The position numbers and the translations under genes were made by a program. Positions 1 through 11,060 of a stretch of 64,000 nt of DNA are shown in pieces; within the stretch, counting starts at the first letter, position 1, and the number at the start of each line of letters is the position of its first letter. The notes under the pieces are model-generated. The model had not been told where the DNA came from, did no database searches, and was given only the letters and a program-made list of their open reading frames with translations. The DNA is from Labia minor. Taxonomy: Eukaryota; Arthropoda; Insecta; Dermaptera; Spongiphoridae. The stretch spans positions 16,488,078 through 16,552,077 of the forward strand of contig OY720348.1 of NCBI GenBank assembly GCA_963082975.1, in the 5' to 3' direction.

Positions 1-1795
1 CTTTTAATCTAAGATCCGGCTCTACATTTAATTTGTTTCTATATTTAGACTTAATATAAAATAGTACCGAAAAAGCTTGTTCGCATAAATATGTTGTGCA
101 GAATGGAATCAAGTGTTGAAGTGCTTTATTTGCAAGCGCAGGATAATCTGACCTGAGAAGTAACCAAAAGTTGCTCAATTCAGTTTTGTTAAATTTTAGT
201 TTATAAGTTGTATCACATGATAATTCCACGAGAATATCTTGTTCAGGTGCAGATAAATGTTTAGCATTTGTAATTTCCATATTAAATGGATCTCTGATCC
301 AGTTATTGCAAGGATCAGGAGTAGAAAAATACTTCCTGAAGTTGCTTTTCAAAGTAATTAAATGTTCAACAAATAATTGACGCGTTTGATTAAGCAATTT
401 TTCACTGGAGCTTTCTATGAAATCATTGAGAGTTGGAAAAGACTCATATACACCGTTCTGGATGCGTTTCGACCACAAGTCGATTTTTTTAATCATTGCT
501 TCTATTTTATCTTCAACTTTAAATATATTTACAACAGTACCTTGCAGGCTCAAATTAAGTTCGTTCAATTTTGTAAAAATATCAGTCAAGTAAGCCACCT
601 TAGCTAACCAGATAAAATCATTGAAACATTCGGTCAGTTCAAAATGCGCATCTATTAAAAACAATCGTATTTCATCTCGAAGCTCAAAAAGGCGAATGAG
701 TACTTTCCCGCGGGACAACCAACGTACATCTGTATGTAATAATAAATGTGTATGTTGACTACCCATTTCCTTACACGAAATTTTAAAAACTCGGGAATTA
801 AGTGGACGAGCCTTAATGAAATTGACAATTTTAACTACTTCGTCTAATGTTCTTTTCAAATCTGGTGACATATTTTTGGCTGCTAATGATTCTCTGTGAA
901 TGCAGCAATGATTCCAAACAACCTGAGGCGCAACATTTTTAATAAGAGCAATCAATCCAGTTCTTGTACCTGACATTGCACGAGCACCATCAGTGCAAAT
1001 TCCAACACATTTTGGCCACTCTATTTCATTTTCGGTTATAAAATTATTCAAACTGTTAAATATGTCATTAGCTGTCGTTCGTGAAGGTAGTGAATCACAA
1101 AACAATACATCTTCTTGTATTTGATTTTCAAACTCATATCTAATGAAAGCTAACAAATTGGCATTATTAGTGACATCAGTACTTTCATCCAATTGTAATG
1201 AGTAATAGTGACTTTTGCGCACTCTCGATATTAATTCTTCTTTTATATTACATGACATGTCTTCAATCCTATTCTTAACCGTATCATTTGATAATGAAAT
1301 CAAATTTATATCGTTTGCTGCTTTAGTTCCTAACATTATATTTGTAATTACTTTTGTAGCAGGAAGAATTAATTGCTCTGCTATATTATGCGGCTTTCCT
1401 GCTTTAGCAATAAGTAGAGCTACTTCATATGATGCCATTACTGCTTTCTTACTCATACCACCAGATCCCGTCTTTACCATCAATTTCTGACTTGAATTAA
1501 GTTCTTCTTTTTTCATTTTAAAAAATTCGATAGACTTACTAACATGCTCGCTGTGCTTTGTTTGTAAATGACGTCTGAGATTAGCAGGTTTCATACTTTC
1601 ATTGGATAAACTTTCCTGACATAGAACGCAGACTGGTCTTTCCACATCATTGTTGCAAATATAAGTAAATCCAAATGATAAATAATCATCCGAATATTTT
1701 CTAGTTTTGCGTTTCTTGGTAGAGTTTGCTGTTGATGCCTCATCATCTGATTCTTTCCGTTTCTGTGTTGAACCAGTTTGTAGCCAACGATCCAT
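1..1795 (-). CDS. hAT transposase (ZBED5/FAM200-like), C-terminus cut by window edge
   Basis: An uninterrupted frame of 598 codons runs from an ATG at 1795 to the window edge. It encodes a transposase that cuts and pastes the surrounding hAT element. Residues 56-81 form a BED-like zinc finger (C56, C59, H76, H81). The RNase-H-like core is recognisable: LQLDEST with D203, CTDGARAMSG with D269, a CCIH motif at 297-300, and VRWLSRG with W359. The C-terminal hAT dimerisation region contains TTYLCEQAFS with E572, so all three expected acidic residues are present. The end KSKYRNKLNVEPDLR matches the last part of this family, so probably only a few tens of residues lie outside the window. There is no stop or frameshift, which suggests recent activity. 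The ATG chosen begins MDRWLQTGS, typical of the family start. Similar proteins are sometimes domesticated as host genes, but the nearby terminal repeat argues for a transposon. Confidence 0.93.
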   Translation of the reverse strand, partial: MDRWLQTGSTQKRKESDDEASTANSTKKRKTRKYSDDYLSFGFTYICNNDVERPVCVLCQESLSNESMKPANLRRHLQTKHSEHVSKSIEFFKMKKEELNSSQKLMVKTGSGGMSKKAVMASYEVALLIAKAGKPHNIAEQLILPATKVITNIMLGTKAANDINLISLSNDTVKNRIEDMSCNIKEELISRVRKSHYYSLQLDESTDVTNNANLLAFIRYEFENQIQEDVLFCDSLPSRTTANDIFNSLNNFITENEIEWPKCVGICTDGARAMSGTRTGLIALIKNVAPQVVWNHCCIHRESLAAKNMSPDLKRTLDEVVKIVNFIKARPLNSRVFKISCKEMGSQHTHLLLHTDVRWLSRGKVLIRLFELRDEIRLFLIDAHFELTECFNDFIWLAKVAYLTDIFTKLNELNLSLQGTVVNIFKVEDKIEAMIKKIDLWSKRIQNGVYESFPTLNDFIESSSEKLLNQTRQLFVEHLITLKSNFRKYFSTPDPCNNWIRDPFNMEITNAKHLSAPEQDILVELSCDTTYKLKFNKTELSNFWLLLRSDYPALANKALQHLIPFCTTYLCEQAFSVLFYIKSKYRNKLNVEPDLRLK

Positions 1796-2000
1796 TTTAT
1801 GGAGTAATTTATTAACATTGAACTACAATAATATAAATATAATATAAATATAATATAAATATAACGAATTATTATTTACTAGCTATGTTTTAATATGATT
1901 TTAAATGAATGTTTTAAATCATTTTAATAAATGTTTTAAATCATTTTAAATAAATGATTTAATATCATTTTAAATGAATATTAATTTATATAATAAATAT

Positions 2001-2090
2001 ATTTCGTAATTTGATTCTAAAATATTATTAATTTCGTAATTTGATTCTAAAATATTATTAATTTCGTAATTTGATTCTAAAATATTATTA
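2001..2090. repeat. 30-bp tandem repeat, three exact copies
   Basis: The unit begins ATTTCGTAATTTGATTCTAA and is repeated at 2001, 2031 and 2061 without differences. It lies in the 5' non-coding part of the hAT element. A single related copy occurs near 24680, and diverged ones near 14405 and 33760 inside family E. Confidence 0.95.
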
Positions 2091-2275
2091 AAATAAATAT
2101 TTTTTATTCATAAAACTAACTTATACTTACTCTCAAAAACAGCCTTTCTGGGAAATTGCAAAATGTGTTTAGTGTTTTTATAAAATAATGATCATGCAAA
2201 TTACACTAAAAATTAAAAAAAATTATTAGCTATAATAAACTATTATTAGCTATAATTTAATTATAATTAATTAAA

Positions 2276-2385
2276 TTAATAAAAATAATTTAAAGATACA
2301 ACTCGTTGAGAAATGAACTTATAATTAACATTAATAAAAATAATTTAAAGATACAACTCGTTGAGAAATGAACTTATAATTAACA
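2276..2385. repeat. 55-bp tandem duplication
   Basis: The unit contains GATACAACTCGTTGAGAAAT and occurs twice head-to-tail with a 55-bp period. Near-identity suggests a young duplication in the hAT 5' region. Confidence 0.93.
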
Positions 2386-2404
2386 TTTGCTTTAAAACTG
2401 TTTA

Positions 2405-2690
2405 AAACCCCAGAGTGGACGCTGACAATTTGGGTTTTTCCGGGTAAGACTGTCCCCTCCCCTGGTTTTCCCCAATAACAAAGTGAAAGAAAATTCCCTT
2501 ATATGCCTCCCCTTCCGAGCCCCTAAGAGGGGTTATTTTAAAGGAACAATCGAAAAATGATTTTAAATGAATGAATGGATGAAAATTCAAATTTTATATA
2601 TAGTTTTTTATATATGTTTATTTATTCACAAAAAATTAATTGACATAATTATCAATTTAATAAAATAAAATAGTATTATTAATAGTATTA
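2405..2690 (-). repeat. block shared with the Helitrons at 10.5 kb and 44.8 kb
   Basis: The stretch with ATGAATGGATGAAAATTCAA followed by an AT-rich tail recurs at 10500-10680 in the same orientation and, shortened, inverted at 44805-44865. It is Helitron-related sequence inside the hAT 5' region, either as an insertion or as material taken up by one element from the other. Confidence 0.65.
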
Positions 2691-2848
2691 AATTATAGCC
2701 GTAATTCTCTAGGAGGATATAGTTAAACAACTTTAAATATTTATATATGTATATATTTTTACGATGATTTTTTTCCGAGGACCGCGGACCCCCAGTAAAG
2801 GCTTCGCGGACCCCCAGGGGTCCGCGGACCACAGTTTAAGAACCACTG

Positions 2849-3030
2849 TCTTATCTTATATATATTAGAAAAAATAGCATATATCTTATATATATATATA
2901 TATATTTGTATATTTTTTAAATAGTAAACCGCTCTAAGGTTTTTTTTTTATTGAAATTACCACCATAGATAATATTTATAAAGAAAAATCGATCTGTAAT
3001 GGTTTAATAATTCTTTTTTAATTGATATTG
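2849..3030 (+). repeat. family E fragment
   Basis: It carries the TCTTATCTTAT start and the AACCGCTCTAAGG and AAAGAAAAATCGATCTGTA segments shared with copies near 14.6, 24.9, 34.0, 35.5 and 54.7 kb. The rest to about 3385 is plain AT-rich sequence in which nothing is recognised. Confidence 0.55.
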
Positions 3031-3389
3031 TATTAATATTTTTTTATATTAAAAATATTTTAAAATTTTTTATTTAATTTCGAAATAAAATTAAAAATAT
3101 TTATTTTAATAATATTTAAGAATAAAATTACTAAATATATTTATCATTCACCCACCAAAAAAAAAAAAAATATTCATGATGAAATTATAAAGGAAGGAAT
3201 TTCAAATAAATTGTTGAATAAATTTGATTAATATTAATTAAATTATATTAATATACATATATTAATTAAAATGTTTTTAGATTAAATTATAAATAATATA
3301 AATAATATTTGATTATTATAAATATAAAAAGAAAAAATAAATAATATATAACCTCCTTTCTTAATTAAAATATAGACAAGTACAGGTGT

Positions 3390-3720
3390 CAATATAATTT
3401 CAGAATTTATATTATTATCAGTAGTAATCCTTGTGGTCGAAACAGTCTATAAGCTATTACTACTTGGAAAAATATAAATTTGAACCCATCTAATTATAAC
3501 AACATTTATATATATAATATAAGATCAAATATTTTATCAAATAAATTTGAATATATTTTTCATCTTGAAATGAAAATCAAGTTATTTTATTTAATTTGTG
3601 CCATTTTAGGGAACAAATTTTTGATGGATCATTTTTAGAAAACCCATTTAACAATTGTAATAAATAATTAAAAATTTGTAAAAATTTTAAAGTTTAATAT
3701 AAATAATAATAAATTGTATA
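3390..3720 (+). repeat. family H, copy 1
   Basis: This stretch is the inverted, diverged counterpart of 8205-8480. Shared landmarks are TAATCCTTGTGGTCGAAAC versus the reverse of GTTTCGACCAAGGATTA-like text, and a run ending in GATGGATCATTTTTAGAAAA. It is not classified; no coding or terminal structure is seen. Confidence 0.6.
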
Positions 3721-3764
3721 AATTTGTTAAAGGATCGAGCGATAACTTGGTGTTCCAAATACTA

Positions 3765-4216
3765 TACGTCGGGGTCACCAATGTAGCGATTATATATAGG
3801 TGTGGTGGATGTGTGATGTTGAGGCGGGCTAGAAATTTTAAGAGCCCCTTTATGGCAAAAAATTAATGAATCTCTCTCAGGTATTTGATCAAGAATTAGA
3901 TGCCCTTGAAATCGAATCAGTGCAAAAAGAAACAATTAATCCAAGAAAATCTTATAAAATGAATTAATGCATATCTTATATATCCATTGTGGGATCTGTG
4001 AGCAAAGATGGATGCGAAACATTCAATTTTTAAACAGCAAACTATGTATTGATTCACTTTTTCCCATAAATGGACTCGGAAAATTTCTAGCCCTTCTCAA
4101 CATCGATTTATTGCTTCACACATCCTTACTATATACAATATCTCACATATGTTATTATTGTACTCGATTGGTAAACGTTAGCGCTGCGCCATCTATTTGT
4201 GGTCTGGGGCACCACA
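3765..4216 (-). mobile_element. Gypsy-type LTR with tRNA-Trp primer binding site
   Basis: Read on the minus strand, 4216-3782 begins TGTGGTGCCCC and ends CGCTACA, giving the TG...CA ends of an LTR (435 bp). One base later comes TGGTGACCCCGACGTA (3780-3765), complementary to the 3' end of tRNA-Trp, the primer used by the CsRn1/Kabuki group of Gypsy elements. The LTR holds an AATAAA signal and TATATAAG text, and an internal inverted repeat (3807-3840 with 4080-4125). No gag or pol follows: sequence after the primer site changes to family E-like text, so this is a truncated remnant. Its small plus-strand frames are incidental. Confidence 0.72.
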
Positions 4217-4227
4217 TATATATCTTA

Positions 4228-4876
4228 TTTTTTTGCTGACCGACGATAGTAAGGGAGGTATTGTTTTCACACCAAATTTCACATGTGGAGATTTTTACAT
4301 ATTTCCACGAATCATGCATTTTCTTAACAGAAAAAAGTATTTTTAGCATGATATCTGTCCGTCTGTCCGTCCGTATAGATGTGTACAGCCTGAACGGCTA
4401 AACCGATATTGATGAAATTTGGTATAATTACTTAATGCATCAGTGGGATGAATTGATCAACTTTTGGTGCAAATCCGGAAACCGGAAGTGGTAGTATTAG
4501 CGATCAACTATAGGAAGGGAAGGTTTTTTTTTCACACCAAATTTCACATGAGGAGATTTTTTTACATATCACCACGAATGTATTGGTTTTATCCTCGAGA
4601 AAAATCATCTTCATTATGTTTTTCTTAATTTAAAATTATATGACGTCACCCAGCCATTCATGACGTCACAGCCTCCTTATTATGATCACGGGCAACGCCG
4701 GCTACTTCAGCTATATATTATAAATAAAATAAAATTAAAAATATTTATGTTATATGCCTATCTGTTTTTTATTACATTAATAGATATATTAAAATTATTT
4801 GAAATTGTTTCTGTAGCTGGAAATTAATTTATTTCAAACCGTCGGTCGGTTCGGACCTGGCCACAGGTCAACTTAT
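4228..4876 (+). mobile_element. family A Helentron-like element (HINE), copy A1
   Basis: The 5' end is T-rich followed by GACCGACGA (subterminal repeat), and the 3' end carries CGTCGGTCGGT (4840-4850) followed by a stem-loop GACCTG-GCCA-CAGGTC at 4854-4869. The core has a short GTCCG microsatellite near 4365 and the family text TGAAATTTGGTATA and AACCGGAAGTGGTAG. The middle resembles family E (GTTTTATCCTCGAGAAAAATC). It has no coding capacity; it would depend on a Helentron Rep/helicase from elsewhere. Confidence 0.7.
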
Positions 4877-5150
4877 TTAATTTTTAGTTTCAAAAGAAAA
4901 AAAAAGAAAAACAAATATTTTTGGTTTTAAATTTTTTTTTATTTAAATATCAACTTAAATTTTCCAATCATTATATATATATATATATATGTATAATTTG
5001 AAAAATTTAATTTTTACTTTCCCGCATACTTCGTATAAGGGAAGTATTGGAATCGTCAAAAATTTCGACTTCGAGATTTCGATAGATCTTGACGTTTTAA
5101 ACCTCCCTGAGTCGGAAAATACCATTTTTCGAATTATGTCTGTGTGTGTG

Positions 5151-5222
5151 TATGTATGTATGTATGTATGTATGTATGTATGTATGTATGTATGTATGTA
5201 TGTATGTATGTATGTATGTATG

Positions 5223-5250
<28 letters not shown>
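5151..5250. repeat. (TATG)n microsatellite, about 25 units
   Basis: A nearly pure tetranucleotide run sits in the core of element C1. The corresponding region of C2 has only a handful of imperfect units, so this array expanded after the elements separated. Confidence 0.97.
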
Positions 5251-5253
<3 letters not shown>

Positions 5254-5548
5254 TGTCTGTAAGCAAATTTACTCAAAAACTAATCAAGCTAGGACTTCGA
5301 AATTTGGTACACCGATATTATTCACAGTTTGTAGATTTCTATCAAAATTTCGTCAAAATCGGTTAACCGGAAATGGTACTTTACCTACACTGTTTGCGTT
5401 TACCTTTCAAGTAAAGTACCAGTTTGCTTCGAGATATTTGCTTCCTATTTTGTATATAGATTTAAAAATATGTAAAAAATTCAGATACCAAATTTCATCA
5501 TGATCTGACTACCGGAAGTGACATTTTACCTATACAAGTAGCGTTTCT

Positions 5549-6090
5549 TTTTTACCGACCGACGATAGTAAGGGAGGTATTGTTTTCACACCAAATTTCA
5601 CCTATGGATATTTTTAGGTACATATCTCCACGAATCATGCATTTTCTTAATAGAAAAAAGTATTTTTAGCATGATGTCTGTCCGTCCGTCCGTCCGTCTG
5701 TCCGTCCGTCCGTATAGCTGTGTACAGCCTGAAAGGCTCAACGGATTTTGATGAATTTTGGTATATTTACTTAATACATCAGTAGGATGAATTGATCAAC
5801 TTTTGGTGCAAATCCGGAAACCGGAAGTGCTAGCATTGCCGATCGAAGAAAGGAAGTGAAGGGTTATTTTCATATCAAATTTCACGTGAGGACATATCTC
5901 CACGTGTTATGCACTTTGTATTGGTTTTATCCTCGAGAAAAATCATCTTCATTAGTTTTTTCTTAATTTAAAATTATATGACGCCACCCAGCACTTCATG
6001 ACGTCACAGCCAGCCCTTATATATTATATATAAAATAAAATTAAAAATATTTATATTATATCCATATCTGTTTTTTTATATTTCAAATAT
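5549..6090 (+). mobile_element. family A element A2, nested in C1, 3' truncated
   Basis: It starts with TTTTTTACCGACCGACGATAG and has an expanded GTCCG/GTCTG array at 5681-5712, but lacks the 3' subterminal repeat and hairpin seen in A1 and A7. The 3' end merges into family C text near 6090. Confidence 0.65.
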
Positions 6091-6281
6091 CAGTTAACCG
6101 GAAGTAGCACTTTATTCTATATATATATAAATGTTACCAAATATCAAATTTGACACCAATAAACTAATACGAACTGGCTCTTTATCAATACCAAGTTTAC
6201 ACATTCTAAATATTCATTGACAACTCTTTATACCTATTTATATGCGGGAAAGTCTAGGGGAGGACACTCCCGCTTATTTAC

Positions 6282-6870
6282 TATTATTTTGTTTTACTTG
6301 TATGTTATTTAATGGTCGGATGTCACATTTTCATAAAGGAGTTTCTAAGTTGCCGGTTATAACAATAAAACAAATGGAGATCTGTTTTCATTTTTTTATT
6401 ATTATCATTTTTTTTTTTTTTTTTTGTGGTTTAATTATTAAACCGAAGCGTCTTGATTTTGCTTTGTAATTAAATTATTAATCCAGCGAATATTCAGGGC
6501 CGAAAAGGCGAAAGTGCGCCCAGAGGCCCCGGAACCGAGTTCTTCCCCACCCCCATCCTCGTTCCAAAACACAGCCTCCCCCCCCATTCTACTCCCCATC
6601 GTGGCTACGTTAATGCACTTTGCAAGATTTCCGGGCGCAAACTTGGGCCTCCCTTGTTGAGTAATGTGATCAATTTTCAATGGACGAAGATGTTTAGGCC
6701 GGACTTGAGCCTACAACCTACAAGCTACAATGCCGAGCTTTCAATTAGTAAGATACTAAGATCTTGTCTAAAGCCAATGTAATGCCTCGCTACAGGGGAC
6801 TTAGGTGGGCTTAATTACTTGAACCCTCTCTGGTCAATATTTTGTATTTTTTCTCAGCTACGAAGCATTA
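6282..6870. other. repeat-poor stretch with GC-richer island
   Basis: From about 6475 to 6690 the base composition is far richer in G and C than the surroundings, with a C-run and GGCCCCGGAACC text. No copy elsewhere in the window and no convincing reading frame is seen. It may be unique host DNA. Confidence 0.4.
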
Positions 6871-7616
6871 TGGAAAGCAGGCTTACAGCCAATTTGTGTC
6901 ATTGTTACCAGTCATTAAACAGACATTTGACCCGGCTATTGTTCCCAACAACATCAAACCAGTTCTCTTCTTCTCTTTGTTTCGTAAATTATCTTGTTTT
7001 TTCACCATTCGTTTTATTTTCATACATTTTTTTTTCTTCTGTAATCATTTACAAAAGATGATCTCTATCCTAAATGTAGAAGAATTAATAGATACACTAA
7101 TTTAATTTTTATTTAAAATAAAAAACACACAAACAAAAAAAAAAATTAAAAACGTGATCAAGTGAACAGGAAATGCTTTACTCACCAATTATTACAACTC
7201 TCTCTTCATTTTTTTAAATAAATTCTAGATAATATTTTATAATGAGTTGCTTCGCTGATTTTAATGATCATTGAAATGACCTTCTCTTGTTAGAATAATA
7301 TATATATAAAAACAAATTACAAACTAGAACAACAACAACAACAACAACATTTTCTAAAGAAATAATTTGAATAAACACCACAATTTTATTAATTTATTTA
7401 TTTTATATTTTTCTTTTTGTTGTAAAAATAAATTATAATTCTTATTTTACACATTTTTTTATAATAAAATAAATTAATAATTATAATAATAAGAATTAAA
7501 TATAATAATAAAAAAAAAATGAAAAAACAAAAAATAAAATCTTCATAATATTACTTTAATTTAAAAATTACTCAAAAAATGATTAAAGTTTGTTTTTATT
7601 TTCTAAATATTATACT

Positions 7617-7648
<32 letters not shown>

Positions 7649-7811
7649 TCATCAGAATTATTAAATTTCTTTTTAAACAAATTAAATAAAATAATGAAAA
7701 GCAAGTTTCAAAGACTTATTTATTATCAATAAATACAGTTATATTAACATATATTAAATGAACAACCATTTTTTATTTTATTTAATTAAAATAATACATT
7801 ATATATATATA

Positions 7812-7867
<56 letters not shown>

Positions 7868-7930
7868 ATGAAAACAATGTTTAGGTAATTTATTAATGAA
7901 TCTTTTTTTATACATTAATATACATATTTC
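6870..7930. other. AT-rich stretch, no gene seen
   Basis: It contains an (ACA)n run near 7330, (TA)n runs at 7620-7645 and 7801-7861, and otherwise plain AT-rich sequence. The short frames at 6819-7105 have no recognisable features. Confidence 0.6.
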
Positions 7931-7934
7931 AAAG

Positions 7935-8172
7935 AAGGCGCCACAGGGTAGGGGAGAGCGTAGCTGGCTCATATTCTCATGATTCCGAGTACAAGTCCTG
8001 GGCCTGGCAAGGGATTTTCTCTAGCTAGTGTTTATGGACAGAGTCAACCCAAAATTGGGAAGCTACTTGATAAATAGTAGCGCTTCAGATCAAGAAAATC
8101 AAGGTAAAGATTGATAGGACACGTTTTACTGATCATAGAAGACATTATTAATATAACCGACTTGATAGGCGT
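7935..8172 (+). mobile_element. tRNA-derived SINE, copy 1
   Basis: The head GGCGCCACAGGG and a degraded B box (GAGTACAAGTCC) are followed by the body shared with copies at 16.8 and 63.1 kb: AAGCTACTTGATAAA, GATCAAGAAAATCAAGG, and the end CCGACTTGATAGGC. It would have been transcribed by RNA polymerase III and mobilised by a LINE. This copy is more diverged than the one at 16.8 kb. Confidence 0.8.
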
Positions 8173-8204
8173 TGTCTTTGCGAAGGATGTTTAAAAAATC
8201 AGTG

Positions 8205-8480
8205 GGATTTTTTTTTATACATATTACAATTATTAAATGAGTTTTCTAAAAATGACACATCAAAAATTAGTTTCACAAAATGATACAAATTAATTAAAAT
8301 AACTCGATTTTCATTTCAAAAATTATTCAAATATTTAAATTTAGTCCAAATTTATATATATATATGTACTTAGATGGTTTCAGTTTTATATTTTTCAAAT
8401 TAGCAATAACTTATATACTATTTCGACCAAGGATTACTTATGTTAATAATTTAAATTCTGAATTTATATTACCATTTATA
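8205..8480 (-). repeat. family H, copy 2 (inverted relative to 3390-3720)
   Basis: The reverse complement aligns with 3390-3670 across most of its length, including the CAAATATTTAAATTTAG-like and ATCCTTGGTCGAAATAG segments. Class unknown. The following stretch to 8800 is AT-rich with nothing recognised. Confidence 0.6.
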
Positions 8481-9029
8481 TTCTTCAAATATAAAATTAA
8501 ATAATATATACTTCTATAATATAAAGTATTCAATTATTATTTAAGTTTAATAATGTACTAATGAGACACCACACTTTTTCTAGCTTGATATCGCTTGAAT
8601 AACTTAAAATATTTTACAGATAAAAAAATGATTAATTCAATATTAATTAAAAAAACAATATGTGACAGGAGACAGCCGCCCTATTCATCGGGGTCTTCTC
8701 AGAGAACCTATCTATACATGTTCAACACAATGAATACAAAATTATTAATATTAATTCTATCAATTTACTAATAAAATTCTTATATATATATATATATATA
8801 TACTAGCTGCCCCGAGCGCCTTCGGCGCTCTCCGCACCTAGACGGGGGCTCCGCCCCCTGTACCCCCGAGTGGTACATAGTATTTGGTTAAGAGTAGTAA
8901 AAGGTTTTCATCCATTTTGTTTCAATCAGTATATTACATAAAACATTCATTTCTTTTTGTGTTCTTATTTAAAATATATTTTAATTATATATATTATTAT
9001 TGTATATTATTGTATATGTTATATCTATC

Positions 9030-9480
9030 TATCTCTGTGACTCTAAGGAACTCGAAAGTACTTGGCCGCAGCAACCACATTTCTCCAAGTGTCCCTATCT
9101 TGAGCCCTTGCCCCATCTCTCTTACGTCCCTTCCTACGCGTCCTTGGTCTTCCAAGCGGACGTTTTCCAATCGGTCTCCGCACCGTTTTCCAATCCAATA
9201 TCTTTTTCCTCTCCCATTCTAGCCACGTCTCCTGCCTATCGCAGCTTTTTCGCTTTTATAACCCTAACTATTTCTGAAGATGCATAGAGGTCATGCCATT
9301 CCTCGTTATGCAGTCTCCGCCATTCCCCGGTGACCTCACCTTTCTTTGGCCAATATATGCTGGAAAGAATACTCTGAATCTACTCTCATCTCCCAGGGTC
9401 ATAGACCATGCGTCCCACCCATATAATACAACAGGCAGGCAAAATAATTGGTTTATATATTTTAATTTTGATTCCTTTTG
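9030..9480 (-). pseudogene. LINE ORF2 C-terminal remnant (family F)
   Basis: Read on the minus strand, one frame gives VVLYGWDAWSMTLGDESRFRVF, then EWRRLHNEEWHDLY, VIKAKKLR, AGDVARMGEE, and at the end AKYFRVP. This is the region after the reverse transcriptase domain of RTE/Jockey-like non-LTR retrotransposons, whose consensus runs YGSEAWTLT...EWRKLHNEEL...RWAGHVARMGE. Stops and frame changes show it is dead. The open frames on the plus strand here are shadows. Confidence 0.85.
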
Positions 9481-10659
9481 ATAATAATTTTGATGAGATA
9501 ACCCTCTTTACTGCATGATAAGAGGCGTTTCCCGATTTCTACCTCGATTTAAATTTTCTCAAATATTATTATCCTTCTACATATTCAAATTCTACATTTT
9601 GTATATTAAGATTTTGTTAATAAATATATTTTCTTATCACTATTAATTTCAATCTGAATTAGAAGAAAATTATAAATTGCCTCCTATTCCAGCCCATTTA
9701 CCTATCCAGGCATCTTAATTTCGTAACACTCCGTTTTTTTTAAAATTTAAAATAGAAGGAGAAAAATAGTTTTAAATTATATTCGAATGGTCTATTATAT
9801 TCTATATATGAGTATTTTTTTCTGAATTTAATACTAAGTTGATTTTCAAAATTTTCCATTCGTTATGCATATGATTGATTAGATCTGTTAAAATTTAAAA
9901 AAATTCAAATATTCTAATTTTTAATTTTATATACAATTTAATATTATTTTTTATTAATATCATATCAAAAAAGAGAATTTATTAAAAATTAAAAATAAAA
10001 AAAGAAGCCTATTAATAAAAAAATATAAAAAAGACATAAATTTAAAACATCTCGTTTATATCATTTGTTTAAAAAACATATTTTAATTAACCAAGAAATC
10101 ATTTTTGCACTTAAAATATATTTGTAATTAATAATTGAAACAAAAACAAAAATAATATAATTTAGTCATTTTAATTGACGATTAGAAAATATTTTTGTAT
10201 TCATAAAAGTTTAAAAATAATATATTCTGTTTTTTTAAGCTTTCACTTTCAAATAGAAAAGAAGAAATATTCAAATATATATAAAGAATATATATATATA
10301 AAGAATTAAGTTAAATATGATCTAAATATTTTATTAAATAAATTTAAATGACAACTTTTAGAATAAATTATTTAATTTAATTGATATTTGAATATTAGAA
10401 TTTAAAATAAAAAGTGAAATATTATAATAATTTTTAAATTCTGAGCACAGAGCATCCAGCTGCAATATGCAGACAAAAACCTTTTTTATATATATACATA
10501 GATAGTTGACGCTAGGGATGGCAATATGGGTTTTTCCAAGAAGGAAGAGAAAGTTAATATCATTTTAGATGAATGAATGGATGAAAATTCAAATTTTATA
10601 TATAGTTTTTTATATTTGTTTATTTATTCACAAAAAATTAATTGACATAATTATTAATT

Positions 10660-11060
10660 TAATAAAATAAAATTTAATATTAAAATTTAATAAAATAAAA
10701 TTTAATATTAAAATTTAATAAAATAATATTTAATATTAAAATTTAATAAAATAAAATTTAATATTAAAATTTAATAAAATAAAATTTAATATTAAAATTT
10801 AATAAAATAAAATTTAATATTAAAATTTAATAAAATAAAATTTAATATTAAAATTTAATAAAATAAAATTTAATATTAAAATTTAATAAAATACAATTTA
10901 ATAATAAAATTTAATTTAATAAAATTAATTTAATAATAAAATTTAATTTAATAAAATTAATTTAATAATAAAATTTAATTTAATAAAATTAATTTAATAA
11001 TAAAATTTAATTTAATAAAATTAATTTAATAATAAAATTTAATTTAATAAAATTAATTTA
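10660..11060. repeat. two adjoining AT-only minisatellites, 28-bp then 32-bp units
   Basis: About eight copies of a 28-bp unit (AATAAAATAAAATTTAATAT plus eight more bases) pass near 10890 into about five copies of a related 32-bp unit. The corresponding stretch in the compact Helitron at 44.75 kb has only about one unit, so the array expanded inside this Helitron copy. Confidence 0.9.

Larger units (their letters stand above)
1..2848 (-). mobile_element. autonomous hAT transposon, 5' part
   Basis: The 5' terminus on the minus strand lies at 2848 and reads CAGTGGTTCTTAAACTGTGG, a hAT-type end, followed by GC-rich GGTCCGCGGACC-like text. The transposase frame starts about 1.05 kb inside. The flanking 8 bp at 2849-2856 (TCTTATCT) would be one copy of the target duplication; the other end is outside the window. 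The 5' region also holds two tandem duplications and a block shared with the Helitrons of this window. Confidence 0.82.
5011..6272 (+). mobile_element. family C Helentron-like element, copy C1, interrupted by A2
   Basis: The 5' subterminal repeat ACTTTCCCGCATA (5016-5028) is matched perfectly by TATGCGGGAAAGT at 6241-6253. A stem-loop GGGAG-GACA-CTCCC follows at 6258-6271. The core has a long TATG microsatellite (5151-5250) and the text GAAATTTGGTACACCG and CGGTTAACCGGAA. Comparison with C2 at 56.6 kb shows that family A copy A2 (5549-6090) was inserted afterwards, since C2 continues past the same point without it. The open frames over the TATG array on both strands are products of the repeat. 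Confidence 0.8.

Noticed and set aside
3881..3967. Short plus frame [17 protein letters not shown]...
   Set aside because: Looks protein-like but lies inside the LTR and is antisense to it; 34 codons are within chance.
4955..5503. Open frames of 103-125 codons on both strands across the TATG array
   Set aside because: They exist only because a tetranucleotide array without stops is open in several frames; the flanks are non-coding family C sequence.
7801..7861. (TA)n run as replication origin or matrix attachment site
   Set aside because: Many such runs occur in the window; nothing distinguishes this one.
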